Source of the DNA: Caryophanales bacterium UBA4694
Lineage (GTDB): Bacteria > Bacillota_I > Bacilli_A > RFN20 > CAG-288
Direction of reading: 5' to 3'
Assembly (NCBI GenBank): GCA_002404835.1
Contig: DHKM01000006.1
Span: 6,489 to 17,656, forward strand
Length of the DNA stretch: 11,168 bases
The notes beneath the pieces were generated by a model. That model did not search any database, was not told the origin of the DNA, and saw nothing but the letters and a program-made list of their open reading frames with translations. Within the stretch, counting starts at the first letter, position 1. Each line of letters starts with the position of its first letter. Both the position numbers and the translations under genes were made by a program. Of this stretch, positions 1 through 7,741 are shown in pieces.

Positions 1-1493
1 TATGCGGCGGTCTATGGACGGGTATTTCCATGGTCTCCCAGATTTCCGACAAGGCGTTTGGTTATTATCTTGCCAATTCTTATCTGTTCCTTTTGGAGGC
101 GATTGTCTTTGGTCTTCTGATCTATGTGATTCTCGGTTCTTTTGTCCTGAATCTCTGTCTTCTTGTCGTCAATTTCAAGAATATCGATAAACCTTTCCGG
201 TTTTTCGATAATTCTGCTTTAGAAGAGAAGGAGAAAGAGGAACAGGAAGAAGAGGAGAAGAAGGCTGAGGAACAGGGTAAGCTTGCCGAATCGTTCGGAG
301 AAGGAAGCAATAACGGATCTTCTTCAAATGAGAGCGGAAGCGGATCCGGTAGTGGAAACGGAACTCTTTCTCAGGAAGATGCTTCGCCCTTGAAAGAGAA
401 GGAGAGAGTATTCCCCGGACTTTGTTCCATTGACTATGCCAGCATGTCTCTTCCGACGGATGTGTTCGAGAACAATCTTCCTCTGGATGCTTTGTGCGTC
501 CGGTTCCGCAATTATCTTGCTGCGAAGGAAGGTCTTTATTATTCCTTGGCCTTCATTCAGGAGTTCATCGCCGGTCTTGCGATGTCTAGGCTGATTATTC
601 TCGAGGGTCTTTCCGGTACCGGTAAATCCTCGTTGGCTCGTTATTTCTCGGAATTCATTTCGGAAAAATCTTATTTCGAGGCTGTGCAGGCAACCTGGAG
701 AGACAGGACATCCATCCTTGGCTACTACAACGATTTCTCCAAGACCTACAATGAAACGGAATTTCTCAAGAGACTCTATGATGCCAGCTATAAGACGGAT
801 CATATCAATGTCATGGTTCTGGATGAGCTCAACATCTCGCGTATTGAATACTATTTTGCAGATTTCCTTTCTGTTCTGGAATATCCGGAAGATGAGTGGA
901 AGATCAAGATCATGCAGTTCCCGTATGATTTCGATCCGCCGGAGCATCTGAAGGATGGTATTCTTCAGATTCCTGCAAACACCTATTTCATCGGTACGGC
1001 AAACAAGGATGAATCCACCTTCACCATCACCGACAAGGTCTACGACAGAGCCATTACCATCGACTTCGATGATCGTAACGAGCCGTTTGTTCCGGAAGGA
1101 GATTCCGAGAAGATCTCGATTTCCTATTCGCATCTGAAGAATCTGTTCCAAGCTGCGATTTCCAATCAGGAGAATCAGCTCTCCTTGGAGGAATACAAGA
1201 AGTTCAAGACGCTTACGGACTATACCTATGAGATGTTCGATCTGACCTTCGGTAACCGTATTCTGCGTCAGATTCAACTTTTTGTTCCGGTCTTCGTCGC
1301 CTGCGGCGGAACAAAGGAGAATGCGCTCGATTTCATGTTCTCCCGCAAGGTGATTTCCAAGCTTGAGGGTCGTTTCGAGGATTATATCAAGGATGGTCTT
1401 CTTGATCTCAGGACTTTGATCGTCAAGACATATGGGGAGAACAGTTTCCCGCAGACCAACCATCTGATCGACAAGTTCGTCCGCAAACTTTGA
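1..1493 (+). CDS. Membrane-anchored McrB-like AAA+ ATPase (5' partial)
   Basis: Likely NTP-driven remodelling ATPase of the McrB/MoxR branch of AAA+, tethered to the membrane. Numbering from the ATG at base 30, residues 19-49 are a hydrophobic membrane segment, about 64-125 a low-complexity linker (Glu/Lys-rich, then Gly/Ser-rich) and about 135-487 the AAA+ module. Visible motifs are Walker A GLSGTGKSS (193-201), the McrB-family stretch WRD..SILGYYN (223-233), Walker B VMVLDELN (261-268), a sensor-1 region FIGTANKDES (320-329), DKVYDRA with candidate arginine finger R340, and GNR at 408-410. The E. coli McrB signature NTAD aligns by eye with NKDE here, so GTP specificity should not be assumed. 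The frame stays open through base 3 and the ATG at 30 lacks a convincing Shine-Dalgarno, so the true start, and probably more membrane sequence, lies upstream. The next gene begins 9 bases after the stop and encodes a DUF2357-like partner, the usual companion of this ATPase type. AAA+ identity is secure; the biological role is not. Confidence 0.85.
   Translation, partial: CGGLWTGISMVSQISDKAFGYYLANSYLFLLEAIVFGLLIYVILGSFVLNLCLLVVNFKNIDKPFRFFDNSALEEKEKEEQEEEEKKAEEQGKLAESFGEGSNNGSSSNESGSGSGSGNGTLSQEDASPLKEKERVFPGLCSIDYASMSLPTDVFENNLPLDALCVRFRNYLAAKEGLYYSLAFIQEFIAGLAMSRLIILEGLSGTGKSSLARYFSEFISEKSYFEAVQATWRDRTSILGYYNDFSKTYNETEFLKRLYDASYKTDHINVMVLDELNISRIEYYFADFLSVLEYPEDEWKIKIMQFPYDFDPPEHLKDGILQIPANTYFIGTANKDESTFTITDKVYDRAITIDFDDRNEPFVPEGDSEKISISYSHLKNLFQAAISNQENQLSLEEYKKFKTLTDYTYEMFDLTFGNRILRQIQLFVPVFVACGGTKENALDFMFSRKVISKLEGRFEDYIKDGLLDLRTLIVKTYGENSFPQTNHLIDKFVRKL
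219..404 (+). other. Low-complexity charged and Gly/Ser linker in the AAA+ gene
   Basis: This purine-rich stretch encodes about 62 residues: a Glu/Lys run with several EEE and KEK clusters, then a Ser/Gly/Asn section containing GSGSGSG, then another charged patch. It separates the membrane helix from the AAA+ core. It is probably a flexible spacer that holds the ATPase ring away from the membrane. The first half could form a single helix or coiled coil. Confidence 0.7.
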
Positions 1494-1502
1494 TGAGGTA
1501 CT

Positions 1503-2891
1503 ATGATTGACAGAAATGATTTCCTTTTCCGGTTCAGCGAAGGTCTTTTCTCAGAACTGTCAAAGGGTTCTGTCAGTCTTTATCGTGCCTTGGATTCTTT
1601 TGTCTATTATCAGAAGTACAGCTATGACAAGGAAAAAGCCAACCTGGAGCAGCTCAAGACTCTTACGGATAAGATCCTCTCGATTGTCTATAATCCGCAT
1701 ATCAAGGTGGAGACAAACGAAATCATCCAGAGAAGCGAACTGAGCGGAAAGCTGTCCCATGACTCTTTCAGCGAGACGATGCGTGATCCTAGGCTCTGGA
1801 AGGAGAAGAGGGGAAGCATGGTTCCGGAGTATGTCCATACGGTCGAGACAATCGACAGCATCGATACCTATGAGAACCGCTTCATCTGTCTTCTTGTTTC
1901 TGAGATCTATGAGGATGTAAAGAGCCTTCTTGATGATCTTGCTCCGAGTATGGAATCCATCGAGGAGCATTATCAGAACAAGACGCTTACGTTCGGGGAA
2001 TTCTCCATGATCCGGGATATGCAGAAAAGGGACTATCCGTATTCTTCCTTTGTCTTCGATAACATGGGTGAGGCGGATGAGATCGAATCACTGGCCGGCA
2101 AGGTAAACCGCAGAGTGAAGAATCTCAAAGGTACGGAGTTCTATAAACTTGTCTCCAGGCATGCCATATCCAGGAATGTCATACCGACCAATATTCTGAT
2201 CCACGATAATCTTTATTCGTATTGTTATCGGTATTATGTCTCGAATTATATGAGAGAAGAGAAGGAAGACAGGAAAAGGCAGGTCCTTTACTTCAACTAT
2301 GTGCTTGTCTGTCTTCTTCTTGGTCTCAGGAAGAAGGAAATCCTGACGGAAGGGAATTCCTCATTCTTATCGGATGATGGTGTTCTTTCCGTTTCCTTGG
2401 ATCATCTTGTCTACGGGCCTTTCCAAATGGAGGTATGTTCGGATTCCAAAGATCTTTCCGTCATGATCCGTGTCGTACTTTCTTTGGATAACGGAGAGAC
2501 AAGAGAGAGCGGATACTCTCTTCTTGTCCGGGATATCTATACGCAGAACAACAAGGAGCAGATCAAGAGGATCAAAGCCGAGAAGGAGAATGAAGGGTAT
2601 CGGTTTATCCTGGTAACCGGAAACAACATCGTGAAGGATTATGATTCCATCCTGACTTTGTCTTTCCATCGTCAGGATGGGGAGAAGAAGATCAGCGATC
2701 TTCTTTCCTCAATGACGGTCTTGATGGATGGAGACAGGAAGCTGTTCTCTGGCTATTGTCCGGTATGCGGACATAGGCATGTCCGTTTTGATGGCATGGA
2801 CTATGTGTGCAAGGACTGCAACAGCAGGTATGTAATCTCCGATGTCGGTGGAAGATCCCTATTATGGATCGAATCTTTGAGAAGGGAGTGA
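1503..2891 (+). CDS. DUF2357-like (McrC N-domain-like) protein with C-terminal zinc ribbon
   Basis: Probable partner of the upstream AAA+ ATPase. A 462-residue cytoplasmic protein with no signal peptide or membrane helix. The stretch SIDTYENRFICLLVSEIY near residues 119-136 matches the conserved 'DTxENRF' core of DUF2357 proteins. The later NVIPTNILIHDNLYSYCYRYY fits the second conserved DUF2357 block, where a Tyr/Arg-rich helix follows a 'p..VL' strand. In McrC-like proteins a PD-(D/E)xK nuclease normally follows. I could not find a D...(D/E)xK arrangement between residues 290 and 415. Instead the protein ends in a zinc ribbon, with C419-x2-C422 and C436-x2-C439. Family assignment is by eye from short motifs and is the main uncertainty. 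A GAGG at 1495-1498 lies only 4 bases before the ATG, so initiation may depend on coupling to the upstream gene, whose stop is 9 bases away. Its tight linkage to an McrB-like ATPase supports a two-component complex. Confidence 0.75.
   Translation: MIDRNDFLFRFSEGLFSELSKGSVSLYRALDSFVYYQKYSYDKEKANLEQLKTLTDKILSIVYNPHIKVETNEIIQRSELSGKLSHDSFSETMRDPRLWKEKRGSMVPEYVHTVETIDSIDTYENRFICLLVSEIYEDVKSLLDDLAPSMESIEEHYQNKTLTFGEFSMIRDMQKRDYPYSSFVFDNMGEADEIESLAGKVNRRVKNLKGTEFYKLVSRHAISRNVIPTNILIHDNLYSYCYRYYVSNYMREEKEDRKRQVLYFNYVLVCLLLGLRKKEILTEGNSSFLSDDGVLSVSLDHLVYGPFQMEVCSDSKDLSVMIRVVLSLDNGETRESGYSLLVRDIYTQNNKEQIKRIKAEKENEGYRFILVTGNNIVKDYDSILTLSFHRQDGEKKISDLLSSMTVLMDGDRKLFSGYCPVCGHRHVRFDGMDYVCKDCNSRYVISDVGGRSLLWIESLRRE
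2767..2829 (+). other. Zinc-ribbon segment of the DUF2357-like protein
   Basis: Encodes two CxxC knuckles, CPVC and CKDC, separated by 13 residues and followed by a short beta-like tail. This is the classic four-cysteine zinc-ribbon layout and would bind a single zinc ion. Zinc ribbons at this position commonly mediate nucleic-acid or protein contacts. Which applies here cannot be decided from the sequence. Confidence 0.75.
2882..2888 (+). promoter_or_regulatory. Ribosome binding site for the ABC ATPase
   Basis: AAGGGAG lies 7 bases before the ATG at 2896 and inside the last codons of the previous gene. It fixes this start over the in-frame Met at residue 12 and suggests translational coupling. 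Confidence 0.7.
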
Positions 2892-2895
2892 GGAT

Positions 2896-3702
2896 ATGGA
2901 AAACAGTAAGGAATCTTTCTCCCTTTTCATGAAGGAGAAGGAAAAGAAAGAGGAAGTCAAAAGAGAGGTTGTCCTTTCCGTCGAGGATCTCCATAAGTCC
3001 TATGGGAAGAAGGAGGTCCTCAAAGGCATCGATCTAAAGGTCTATCGCGGAGAAGTCTTCGGCTTCATCGGAAAGAACGGGGCCGGTAAGTCCACGACCA
3101 TCGACTGTATCGTCGGCCTGAAGGACTTCGATAAGGGAAGGATTATCCTCAACGGACATGACGTCAAGGAGAATCCTATTGATGCCAAGATGTCACTTGG
3201 CTATGTGCCAAGCGAACCTGTGACCTATGAGGTCATGACGGGATTTGAGTACCTGCGCTTTGTAGCCAGCAGCTATGACATGTATCAGGAAGCCTTTGAC
3301 AAGAACATGGATTTCCTGAAGAACAAGTTCATGATCTCCGATTCGGATCTGAACCGGAAGATCAGCCAGTATTCCCATGGTATGAAGCAGAAGGTCTGTC
3401 TGATGGCATCCTTGATCCACAACCCTACCATCTGGATCCTGGATGAACCGACGGTGGGTCTTGATATCATCGTCTATCAGACCTTGATGGATATGCTAAA
3501 AGAGTTTGCCAGAAACGGCAGGACCGTCTTTGTGACATCCCATAATATCGATCTGGTTTCCAGGATATGCAACCGGGTAGGTATCATCAACAACGGTGTA
3601 GTAAGCGAGCTGATCGATTTCAGCAAGGAGCCGATGAAGAGAAGACTATTAAGCGATATTTTCTTCAAGACGTATGCAGTAGAAAAAAAGAAGGAAGGCT
3701 AG
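2896..3702 (+). CDS. ABC transporter ATP-binding protein
   Basis: Nucleotide-binding subunit of an ABC exporter. It hydrolyses ATP at the inner face of the membrane to power the permease encoded immediately downstream. In 268 residues it shows Walker A GKNGAGKST (59-67), signature YSHGM (159-163, in place of LSGGQ), Walker B WILDE (180-184), D-loop GLD (188-190) and the switch histidine in TSHN (H216). Catalytic E184 is present, so it should be active. Where many homologues have a Q-loop glutamine, this one reads GYVPSEP (102-108), as in some drug/bacteriocin-type ABC-2 ATPases. About 25 charged residues (Glu/Lys-rich) precede the ABC fold. The good ribosome site before 2896 argues that this extension is real. 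It starts 4 bases after the DUF2357-like gene and ends 3 bases before the permease. The substrate is unknown. Lipid, peptide or surface-protein assembly intermediates are all possible given the neighbours. Confidence 0.93.
   Translation: MENSKESFSLFMKEKEKKEEVKREVVLSVEDLHKSYGKKEVLKGIDLKVYRGEVFGFIGKNGAGKSTTIDCIVGLKDFDKGRIILNGHDVKENPIDAKMSLGYVPSEPVTYEVMTGFEYLRFVASSYDMYQEAFDKNMDFLKNKFMISDSDLNRKISQYSHGMKQKVCLMASLIHNPTIWILDEPTVGLDIIVYQTLMDMLKEFARNGRTVFVTSHNIDLVSRICNRVGIINNGVVSELIDFSKEPMKRRLLSDIFFKTYAVEKKKEG
3691..3698 (+). promoter_or_regulatory. Ribosome binding site for the permease
   Basis: AAGGAAGG lies 7 bases upstream of the ATG at 3706, overlapping the end of the ATPase gene. It supports that start and coupled translation of the two transporter subunits. 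Confidence 0.7.
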
Positions 3703-3705
3703 TAC

Positions 3706-5328
3706 ATGTTTCTTGAGCTTCTGACCAAAGAGTTCATCGAGAGAAGGAACAAGGAGAAACAAAGTCTTGGTATGACGGTGTTCTCCGGTGTTTTGGCTGT
3801 TCTTTTTCTTTCCGGTTTCATCGCCTTGGAATGTTTCATTGCCATCACTTTGGATAAGAAGCTTGTGAAGTATTCGTCTTATGGTTCGTTCGATTTTCTG
3901 GTTCTGTTCCTCTTTCTTCTGATGGTTGTCTCAATCGTCTTTACGATGGTAAAGGCCAGGAGTGTCATCTTCGATTCCAATGACAATGCGGTCACCCTTC
4001 CTCTTCCGATTGCCCCATCCACGCAGGTCATGAGCAAGGTCGTCTACCTTTATATCGAGGCTGTTCTTTTCGGACTGGTGAGTATGACTCCGCTTCTTTT
4101 CTGCTATGGTATTTCAAGAAGCTTCATTCCTCATTACTATATTTTCTCCATTCTTTTTCCGGTCTTCATTTCCTTTTTCTCGACTGGTATTGCTTTGGTC
4201 TTCTGCCTTGTCTATCAGTTGGTCTACAGGCAGGTGAAGAAGAGTGATATTGCCCAGTTTGTCTTGGCCTGTGTACTGGTCATATTTTTATGCTATCTTT
4301 ATCAGTTTGTCCTGAATCTTTTCCTGACTGCTTTGAATGACTCTTCCATAGGAGGCATGTTCTCGTCTTCGTTTGTAGAAAGTCTTCATAATGCCAGGTA
4401 CTATTTCCTTCCGGTCTATCATCTTCTCGATCTTCTGATCGAGAAGACCAACATGAAGAGCGATATTCTGATTTTCCTTGGTGCTTCTCTTCTTTCTTTG
4501 GTCATCGGCATCGGATCTGTCAGCGTCGTCTTCTATCATGTGGTGAAAAGGGACAATGATTCTTTGGATAGGCAGAAGAAGGACAAGGTGAAGAAGCTGA
4601 AGCTTCTTTCTCCTTATAAGGTCCTTTTGAAGAAGGAAATCGATCTTCTCTTCAAGGATGAGACCAACCTCTTCTCCTATACTTCCCTTCTGATCCTCTG
4701 CCCGTTTCTGACTTATGCGGTCATCTCGAGTCTGAATTCCATCATCTACGACAATCTTAAATTCTATGCGTCCTATTTTCCCGAACTTGTCTCCGGAATC
4801 AATCTGACTCTGATTCTTCTTTTCTCCGGCGTCATCAATTCTTCGGCTTCCATGTCCATGACCAGGGAAGGAAAAGCCCTGATCATCGTCAAGTATCTTC
4901 CTATTTCGCCTTTGAAGCAGATTCTAGCCAAGATACTGATTCCGGTCCTGTTTTCCTTTGTCTCATTGCTGGTTACGGAGATTGTCCTTGTCTCTACAGG
5001 CATCATCACGCTGCCGGTCTTCTTCTCTTCCCTGTTCATCGGAAGTCTCATCCTTCTTTTTACCAATGCCTTCGGACTTTACGCGGACATGCATGATCAT
5101 ACCCAGAACAGGAGAATCAGGCTTTCGTTGCTGAACGAGGCAATCCCGCTTGTTCTGCCTTTTGTCCTGTTTATCCTCTTCTTCCTTCTTTCCGTCCTTT
5201 TCCATCTTCCTTCCTGGGCACTGTATCTGATTGTCTCCTTGTTTTCGCTTCTTGTCTTCTCTCCGTTTCTTATCGGAATGAAGAAGAGATACGAGAGAGC
5301 CTTTATGAGAATGGAGGTGAACAACTGA
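3706..5328 (+). CDS. ABC-2-type exporter permease, two-half architecture
   Basis: Membrane subunit that pairs with the preceding ATPase. Its 540 residues contain about 12 hydrophobic segments by eye: roughly 23-48, 63-84, 112-134, 141-170, 183-210 and 253-279 in the first half, then 324-345, 362-380, 411-432, 436-460, 478-500 and 502-524. The halves look like an internal duplication. 'LPLPIAPSTQVMSK' at 98-111 and 'KYLPISPLKQILAK' at 396-409 occupy equivalent places and match the 'LP(I)S...(I)..K' element typical of large ABC-2-type permeases. A positively charged cytoplasmic loop (about 281-315, rich in Lys) joins the halves and is a likely contact for the ATPase. There is no large extracellular domain of the FtsX/MacB type. 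Thymine-rich codons reflect the hydrophobic content. Family level is secure; the substrate cannot be inferred. Confidence 0.88.
   Translation: MFLELLTKEFIERRNKEKQSLGMTVFSGVLAVLFLSGFIALECFIAITLDKKLVKYSSYGSFDFLVLFLFLLMVVSIVFTMVKARSVIFDSNDNAVTLPLPIAPSTQVMSKVVYLYIEAVLFGLVSMTPLLFCYGISRSFIPHYYIFSILFPVFISFFSTGIALVFCLVYQLVYRQVKKSDIAQFVLACVLVIFLCYLYQFVLNLFLTALNDSSIGGMFSSSFVESLHNARYYFLPVYHLLDLLIEKTNMKSDILIFLGASLLSLVIGIGSVSVVFYHVVKRDNDSLDRQKKDKVKKLKLLSPYKVLLKKEIDLLFKDETNLFSYTSLLILCPFLTYAVISSLNSIIYDNLKFYASYFPELVSGINLTLILLFSGVINSSASMSMTREGKALIIVKYLPISPLKQILAKILIPVLFSFVSLLVTEIVLVSTGIITLPVFFSSLFIGSLILLFTNAFGLYADMHDHTQNRRIRLSLLNEAIPLVLPFVLFILFFLLSVLFHLPSWALYLIVSLFSLLVFSPFLIGMKKRYERAFMRMEVNN
5313..5320 (+). 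promoter_or_regulatory. Ribosome binding site for the 803-aa surface protein
   Basis: GGAGGTGA is the strongest Shine-Dalgarno in the window. It lies 9 bases upstream of the ATG at 5330 and overlaps the last codons of the permease gene. It decides the start, which comes one base after the permease stop. Confidence 0.75.
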
Positions 5329-5329
5329 T

Positions 5330-7741
5330 ATGAAGAAAAAGACACTTGTGATTCTTCTTGTCATTCCTTTCATCATCTCCCTTCTTACGTTTGCTTCCAT
5401 CAAGATCCTGGACAATCAGGTTGCCGTGGATATTCTTGGCATCCAGTGGGATTATCAGGATTACGAGGGGTTCCAGGTCAGTGACAGAGGCTATGAACTC
5501 AAGGCAAGTCCGATCGTGGATCCGAATCTGATTCTTGCTAACGGAAACTCTCTTACCTGGAGCACAAGAAAACTGGATGAGTCAGACGAGGAATGTGCCA
5601 GAATCGAAGAGAAAGACGACAGATTCTATCTTTACGCATTGAAACCGGGTGAGGTCGAGGTCATCTGTTCCAATGAGAGAGGCAGCAAATCCAAGCATTT
5701 CATTGCCACCATCTTCGAGGATGGTGCCATGATCATCAATCCGGTAAGGAAGGGAAGCTCAAGCAGCATCTCCAAGACGAAGTATTACGGGCTTTATGAC
5801 TATGATTCCGACGGGAGCAAGGTGAAGTCTTATTGCGACATCGCTTCGACTTCCTATCTGGATGACGGATCAAAAAGCAGCCGTTCTGCTCTTCTTGAGA
5901 AATCCGACAACGTGGACTACAAGGACGGAAGGATATCCTTCCTCTCTTCCGGAGAGGGATATGTGACACTTGAGGAGCCGGAATACCATTACCGGTCCAC
6001 GTATCGGTTCTCCATCATCGACGGAATCAATGTCTACTCCTATTCTGACCTTCTTTCTGCGACGAATCTTTCCAAGGACGGCGAGAACGTCGTCCTGCAG
6101 GTGAATTTGGAATCCTTGAAGAACACGTATCAGAAAGACGACAAGGGAAGATACATCGATAGGAAGCTTGAGACAGCCAAGGATAATACGGAAGTCTTCG
6201 GAAACTATGATTTCTCGCTTCAGAAGTTCAGTTTCGACCAGGAATACTATTCTTTTGATACCACGTATGATTCCACCTATATCGATCAGTACAATTCCAC
6301 TAAAGGCAGTGATTATTCCAAGAAGGTCCATGCCGGAATCCATCTGAGGAAGAATCTCTACGGAAATGGGTTTACCATCAACATGAACGGGCTCTGTTAT
6401 CCCAATTTCGGTGAGATCGACAAGTTTACCGGAAAGCTGGTTCCTAGACATAATGACGGAAGCTCACCTTATTACGATTATTTCTTCGGACCACTTCCGT
6501 TTGTCTCCATCGGAGATATGAACAGTATGCCCCTTGTTACGGCTTTGGGTCAGGACAATTCCGGTATCTATGTGGATGACGACAATGTCGTCATCGACGA
6601 TGTGAAGCTTTCCAACGTCGATGAGGTGGACAATCTCTACAATCTCTCCTATACGGGTAGTATCGTGGATGTGAAGGGAAAGGATGTCACCATCCGCAAT
6701 TCCGTATTGTCAAACGCCAAGGTCTGTATCCGGGCCTATGATAGCGACAATCTTACAATCGACAACTGCATTCTGAAGAATTCCGGCGAGTTCACTCTCC
6801 TTGTCGGAAGCGACAGGAAGAACGGATACAATACCGGTAAAACCATTCAGGAAGCCGGCAATATGTCCTTTGCGGATTTCTATGATGATACAAGCGAAGA
6901 TAGGACAGATACGGCAAACGGAAGGCTAAACGCCTTCCTTTCCGCCACCATGGACGGCAAGATCCAGGATAAGGACTACAAGTCGGATCTTGAGCTGGTC
7001 CAGAAGTATCTGGACAATACCGACAATATCCAGTCCGATCAATATGCTAATAACATCCGGGTGAACAATACCTTCTTCGGAAGGTCAGGTGTCTTCTCCA
7101 TCGCTTCGGAGTCGATGTTCAACGGACCGTTACTTTATGGAAAGATCCCAAGTATGATCACCGGCCTCCTTTCGATGCTGGATGCTCCTCTTCCGGAAAA
7201 GATTGCCGGAACAAGCTATCCGGTCCATGTGACACTTACTGGCGATACTAGGTTCTACGACTGGAAGGACATCGATAGTATCGATGTCTCCTCCCTGATC
7301 GAGGAGAATATCTCCAGGACTCTTATGGAGATGGGATTCGGAGACAAGAACATCACAATCGATGACATCTTCCCGATGAAGAAGGCGTTGAAGAGGAAAG
7401 CTTCCGGACTTCTTTATCAGAAGGACGGCAAAAGCTATATCAATACATCGATTGCCTATTATGGCGGAGGGCTCAATGTCTCCAAAATCGAAAACAATAG
7501 CGATAAGACCTACAATACCTATTCGGACGAAATCGAGGTCTCGCTTGTGGATGAGCAGATTCAGGACAACAAGGGTGGTGGCTATAGCTCGCTTCTTGTC
7601 GACTGCGTCCTTGTCACCATCGGCTCTCATCCGTTCCGGTTTGTCATCAATGGATCAGAGGAGAAGGATAGTCCGATGCTGTTTGATCAGGTTCCGTCTA
7701 TCGACGGATTGAAGAAACATCTTCAGGAGATTGGAAAATGA
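5330..7741 (+). CDS. Signal-anchored extracellular protein with Ig-like and beta-helix segments
   Basis: An 803-residue exported protein that I do not recognise as a named family. Residues 2-27 are a Lys-rich start and a hydrophobic helix without an obvious cleavage site, so an uncleaved membrane anchor is likely. Residues about 55-130 resemble a bacterial Ig-like (BIG2-type) fold, with 'LTWSTRKLDE..' and 'ALKPGEVEVICS' echoing the usual 'W.S.....A.V...G.v.a...G...I' pattern; a second, weaker copy may span about 160-230. After 'INVYSYSDLLSA', which resembles the entry of pectate-lyase-like helices, residues about 335-500 form right-handed beta-helix coils (NSGIYVDDDNVVIDDVKLSN, then GKDVTIRNSVLSNAK, then SDNLTIDNCILKNSG), resuming near 575-600. 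Residues 600-803 are unassigned. Catalytic residues of a polysaccharide lyase are not evident, so a structural or binding role seems likelier than enzymatic. It sits between the exporter and the lipoprotein genes, one base after the permease stop, and overlaps the next gene by 4 bases. Confidence 0.82.
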   Translation: MKKKTLVILLVIPFIISLLTFASIKILDNQVAVDILGIQWDYQDYEGFQVSDRGYELKASPIVDPNLILANGNSLTWSTRKLDESDEECARIEEKDDRFYLYALKPGEVEVICSNERGSKSKHFIATIFEDGAMIINPVRKGSSSSISKTKYYGLYDYDSDGSKVKSYCDIASTSYLDDGSKSSRSALLEKSDNVDYKDGRISFLSSGEGYVTLEEPEYHYRSTYRFSIIDGINVYSYSDLLSATNLSKDGENVVLQVNLESLKNTYQKDDKGRYIDRKLETAKDNTEVFGNYDFSLQKFSFDQEYYSFDTTYDSTYIDQYNSTKGSDYSKKVHAGIHLRKNLYGNGFTINMNGLCYPNFGEIDKFTGKLVPRHNDGSSPYYDYFFGPLPFVSIGDMNSMPLVTALGQDNSGIYVDDDNVVIDDVKLSNVDEVDNLYNLSYTGSIVDVKGKDVTIRNSVLSNAKVCIRAYDSDNLTIDNCILKNSGEFTLLVGSDRKNGYNTGKTIQEAGNMSFADFYDDTSEDRTDTANGRLNAFLSATMDGKIQDKDYKSDLELVQKYLDNTDNIQSDQYANNIRVNNTFFGRSGVFSIASESMFNGPLLYGKIPSMITGLLSMLDAPLPEKIAGTSYPVHVTLTGDTRFYDWKDIDSIDVSSLIEENISRTLMEMGFGDKNITIDDIFPMKKALKRKASGLLYQKDGKSYINTSIAYYGGGLNVSKIENNSDKTYNTYSDEIEVSLVDEQIQDNKGGGYSSLLVDCVLVTIGSHPFRFVINGSEEKDSPMLFDQVPSIDGLKKHLQEIGK
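7725..7730 (+). promoter_or_regulatory. Ribosome binding site for the lipoprotein
   Basis: AGGAGA lies 7 bases upstream of the ATG at 7738. The start overlaps the preceding stop as ATGA, a standard coupling arrangement, and places the Lys-rich signal sequence correctly. Confidence 0.7.

Noticed and set aside
324..1463. A 379-codon open frame on the minus strand opposite the AAA+ gene
   Set aside because: It lies entirely within a gene with unmistakable AAA+ motifs. Its translation shows no domain or signal and it has no ribosome site of the local type, so it is a codon-bias shadow.
1..2891. Complete type IV restriction (McrBC) system
   Set aside because: The ATPase and DUF2357-like partner fit the family, but no nuclease motif is evident, the ATPase is membrane-tethered, and no modification-dependent DNA-binding domain is seen. 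Kept as an alternative only.
4422..4447. Perfect 10-base inverted repeat with a 6-base loop, a possible terminator
   Set aside because: It sits inside the permease coding sequence and has no following T-run. The repeated CTTCTCGAT-type words come from common Leu/Asp/Glu/Lys codons.
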